NCBI RefSeq assembly: GCF_018139145.2
Contig: NC_059471.1
Coordinates: 202,201,494 to 202,265,493 of the forward strand
Source of the DNA: Gymnogyps californianus
Taxonomy: Eukaryota > Chordata > Aves > Accipitriformes > Cathartidae
Length of the DNA stretch: 64,000 nt
Direction of reading: 5' to 3'
The first letter of the stretch is position 1, and each line of letters begins with the position of its first letter. This document shows, piece after piece, positions 60,118 to 64,000 of this stretch. The translations under genes and the position numbers were made by a program. A model generated the notes under the pieces. It was not told where the DNA came from, ran no database searches, and saw only the letters and a list, made by a program, of their open reading frames with translations.

Positions 60118-63100
60118 CTGTGACAAATAGAGGGAGACATGATTAGTTTGCTTATTTTTGGTATGCATCATTTTAAGTTCACATCTGGCTATTTATACTT
60201 TTTCTGTATTTTGGAGAGTAACAATATTTTAAAAACCATTATATTCTATGCATGCCTCTACCATGCTTAACCTAACACACATTAAATTCATCTTGCAATG
60301 GCTGCAGTTATCTCACCTACTTATACAATAAAATGCATCAGTATAATTTTGAAAAGAACAACTAAAATAACAGAAGATCCTATTACCAAAATAAGTGGTT
60401 GCTTGTGCTATTTCTATGACAACCAACGAGGCAGGCTAAAAATTGTTATTACACAGTGGGGTTCAGAATCCTTAATGAGAACAACAGACATTTAGTTGTT
60501 ATCAGTTTTTACTTTTTAATGTTTTGCTGGATCAGGACCCAAATACTCTTGTTATCCCAGACTTTATGCAGGCGCTTAAAGCAGAGGGATAGCTTCCTCT
60601 AGACTCTGCTTGAATGAGATGTTTTTATTGTGATGACTCTTTCCTACTTCTCTCACCAGTTTAATGCCTTTATCTCTATTGAATTATCTGTGGACACAGG
60701 CTCACATTTTAATTAGGTGTTACATTCTGTTTCCTATCTCTAGTGCTATAATGAGCTGCAAGCTAGATGGGGGAGAACATAGTCAAGCTGTGGAGAAGTG
60801 TTTCTTTAATGGTACTGTGTATGCCATGAGTACCACATTTAGATAGCACCCTCTTGAGCCTTGTTTAACCATGAATTTGTTACAGCTAATTAAAATAAAT
60901 GAGCCAAAGCCATAGAGCGTAGAAGTGGCATAACTCTCCTTTTAATAGTCTTTTGTCAATGATTTTGACAAAATTAAATGGTTGATCAAATTGACCAGTA
61001 AATCAGAGAAGTGGAAGATGGGCTGTGTCGGCGGGGAGCAGCGCTACCCCCGCAAGGGGAGAGCTCCCTGGTGAGCCCTGGCTGCCAGCCGTGCTGCCCG
61101 CACCCCTGCCTGGGGACAAGTCCCCACTGCTGGGAGGACTGGGAGGGCACCGCCGCTCCCACCACGCCAGCCTCGGGCAGCTCTGCTCTCCCCACGAGGA
61201 AGCAAGGACAGCCCCTCACAGGGATGCCCAGAGGCAGATCCAAGGCACCCTCCTGCCTCTCCATGCAAAAAGCAGGCACAACCTGTCCCTAAAGTGTCCT
61301 AGACAAGTCCTAAGTCAAGCACACATACTGAAGGGTCTATGTATTTTTTAAAAAGTCTGTTTGGCCTTTCTCACAAGCAGGAAAAGTAAGAATTTGTATT
61401 TAAGTCTTGAATTGGTTGTTTGCCAGCAGCAACCCTCCCTCCCTTCCATCGTCTCCTCCACCTACACGCAGTACTGAATAAGGTTATTTTCTTATAGGAA
61501 GGTTAATGCACGCAAAATACCCCTGAGAATCAGATCCAGCCCTTGGCAAGCAAAGGCCTTTCTGCAAGAGGCTGCTGCTGTGTAGGAATGGGGATGGGCT
61601 CTGGAGCTATACTGCTGTCCAAAAGAGCGCAGTCATGTAGCTCTGCTCTGTGCCAAGGCAGGCATGGTCACTGCTCTGAGCAGACCACAGGGTTATGCAA
61701 AAAGCAAAGGATGCCAGAGGGGAAATGCTTTGGGAAGAGCTTAAATATCTGTCCTAACTCATTGAGCACTCTCCATGATGTCTGTTCAGAGGACATGAGG
61801 CTTTGTACGTTCATGGTACCCACATTATGGCACTGACATTTCCCATTGTGAGACCAATTAGTGTTACCATGGCATTAAAAGAGCTCCTTCCGCTCAGCAA
61901 GTCCTCTCCCTGCCCAGGAGGGTCACCGGGTGGCGCAAATCACAACCCTAGGAACAACCCCTCCGCCCCACTATGTCTTTAAATGGCACGGAGAAACTGT
62001 TTTATACCTCATGCATTCCCTCGGGCCACTGTCACGCATTCAACTTCTGCATGGCATTGCCAAAAGAGTGCCCCGCTCTGCACCCCTCCATCACTTGGCT
62101 GCCCGGGGCTGCCATTCCCAGCAGCGCAGCTCCCCGTGCTGTGCTGCCAGCCACCACTCTCCATCAACCTCGTCTTTCGTTAGACCTCCGCTTGCCTGAA
62201 CGGCCATGCGCTAAATATAGCATTAACTATGACATAAAAAGACTGGTAATGACTCTCTCTTTTTTCTGGGCACCATTATGTCTTCTCCATCTGAAGGAAA
62301 GCATGGACAGGTTTTCCCCTGGCACCTCTCTCTGCCTCCACTCCAAAGTGGCTGCCCTTGCGCTCTGCAGCGCACTGCGGTAAGCTGTTGTGTTACTTTA
62401 TGTGTTTGTTTGTGTTGTGTTGGCAAAGAGCAATCATTTAAACAAAAAAATTATGTCTGTCATTCCTTAAACACTTGGAGACAATAAAATGTTATATTTC
62501 TCCCACCTCCCGTCCTGCTGGCTTAAAGCAGATAGAAGGAACAAAACAGGAGGGAGCATAAAATGACACCATGTGCGCAGGAATTTGCGTGGTTCTCTTA
62601 CAGACCATAACAGTGCTGTGACGGACAACAGAAGGGATCTAAAAAATCTAAAATTACAGCTGAGCAGTTGTTCACTGTCAAAAATTCAACCCCTGCCAGC
62701 ACTTAGACATGGCAAAGCCTGTGAAGACGAGAACCCTTTTCTTTGCACAAGAGGTAATAGCTGCACTCAGGTTCACTGCTGAAAGTCCTGACCCTTTAGT
62801 CCCTCTGTGGTGGGAACACTCCTGCCTGTGGAAATACAAACTGGCCCCCTCACATGTCTGCCTGGCCCATTGCCTGCTAACAGTTGCCTGCTGCCTGTCT
62901 GGGAAGTCTGACTGATAAAAGCTAGCGTTTTCTTCCAAACACGGTGCACTATACTCAAGAGTAAACCTCTCCATTTCTTAACCTCGTATCAGGAAAAAAA
63001 GAATGATTCAGGATTGAAAAGGTCTGTGTGAAAATTAACATTTCTGGCCAGCAAGTGAACCAGCCTCACATCCAGCAGTCAACCCTCAGGCCACCAGGAC

Positions 63101-64000
63101 GAAATGTAACTGCAGCGGACCAGGGAAATAGTATTAAAGAAAGACAGGTAGGCAGATAGATAAGACATCCTGTTCATGTTGAAGGTGCAGTTTATGACTA
63201 ACATTGTCACAACTTTTGAGGGGGATGACTAAAAGGCAATATAAAATGGTTTTCAGAAGTGCAATCATCAGTCCTTTGTAATACGAACTGGACATGACAA
63301 TTTACCTGGTTGAATGACTTTGCTCTTTCGAAGTTTATTGGAGACCAATAACCGCGGTGTGTGCAATGGCTCGGAGCACTGACTTGCCTGCCGTGAGAAA
63401 GCAGCTGGTGGCACTTACAAAGGTGGTCTTATAAAACCCCCAGAATTAGGAGACTTGGGACAGATTATGATACGTCATTAGGACATGCCTCATGCATTAT
63501 CTGGACATTCAAAAATCATTTTAGGTTGGGAGAGGGTTTTTTTTCTTCCTGTTGCAATGAATCCAGGAGAAATGAGCTCATTACTTTAAGGTGAGAACAC
63601 TCGCCCCACGCAGTCTCTTGGAGAAAATGTCCTCTCTAACATCTGCTTTTCTTGGCCTCCAGACCCTTTGGAAACTGCAGCCTTGTGAAAGGGAGCACAC
63701 CATATATATTATCTGTGTGCAAATTCAGGTGGAAACTTCACATGTCTATCAGAAAAGTGGGTCTAAGCCTTCTGGCAGAGCTTGGGCATACCTTTTCAGA
63801 GGGCATGGGCTATCGCTGTATGCACAGGCTGCCCATAAAGCAGTAAAGCACCTTAGGGAGTGAGGAGTATAGGCCCTATTTTCAATATACTTGGCCCCTG
63901 ACTCACCTCACTTGAGCTGCTGGGGAGCATCATCTTAGGAGCCCAGGTCTCTGTGATTTTCCATTGCTCTCAGATTGAAAAATGTTTCCACTGCGTGCTG
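60118..64000. other. Upstream sequence; no firm exon recognised
   Basis: The next 5' exon of the GH31 locus should end in phase 2, but I do not recognise it. A weak trefoil-like candidate lies at 63306-63392 on the minus strand. A GC-rich patch lies at 61.0-61.3 kb. Confidence 0.5.

Overview
The window reads as bird nuclear DNA. It carries CR1 LINE fragments ending in the usual ATTCTATG-type tail, six solo-type endogenous retroviral LTRs of families I know from avian genomes, and large introns around short exons with canonical splice sites. I see no bacterial or plasmid features, no CRISPR array, and no RNA gene.

The one real gene lies on the minus strand and fills most of the window, from about 60.1 kb down to 13.2 kb. 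It is a glycoside hydrolase family 31 alpha-glucosidase of the intestinal maltase-glucoamylase / sucrase-isomaltase type. I read 19 consecutive exons. They join in compatible phases into one GH31 domain: N-terminal beta-sandwich, (beta/alpha)8 barrel with the DMNE nucleophile motif and the HWLGDN acid/base motif, and C-terminal beta-sandwich. The last exon ends in a stop codon with an AATAAA 68 nt further on. The 5' exons (signal/stalk, trefoil, first part of the N-terminal domain) are not recognised and probably lie beyond 64 kb.

The gene is broken. I see a 1-bp deletion in exon 4, an in-frame TAA in exon 9, an in-frame TGA in exon 11, GT-to-AT changes at the donors of exons 10 and 12, a 2-bp deletion in exon 15, and a Trp in place of the substrate-binding Arg of the barrel. 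All other exons keep frame and splice sites. This looks like a fairly recent unitary pseudogene of a digestive disaccharidase, which is the main discovery in the window.

Layout: 1-13.2 kb is 3' flank with two LTRs (5.5-6.5 kb and 9.0-9.6 kb). 13.2-24.3 kb holds exons 19 to 13, with a CR1 at 16.9-17.6 kb. 24.3-36.0 kb holds exons 12 to 9, with an old CR1 and an LTR at 30.4-31.0 kb. 36.0-41.6 kb holds two LTRs and the tight exon 8-7-6 cluster carrying the nucleophile. 47.7-49.0 kb holds exons 5 and 4 with a CR1 between them. 49-57.3 kb is a large intron. 57.3-60.1 kb holds exons 3 to 1 with a CR1, an expanded pentanucleotide repeat and an LTR. 60.1-64 kb has no firm gene. Four LTRs and most CR1 copies sit inside introns.
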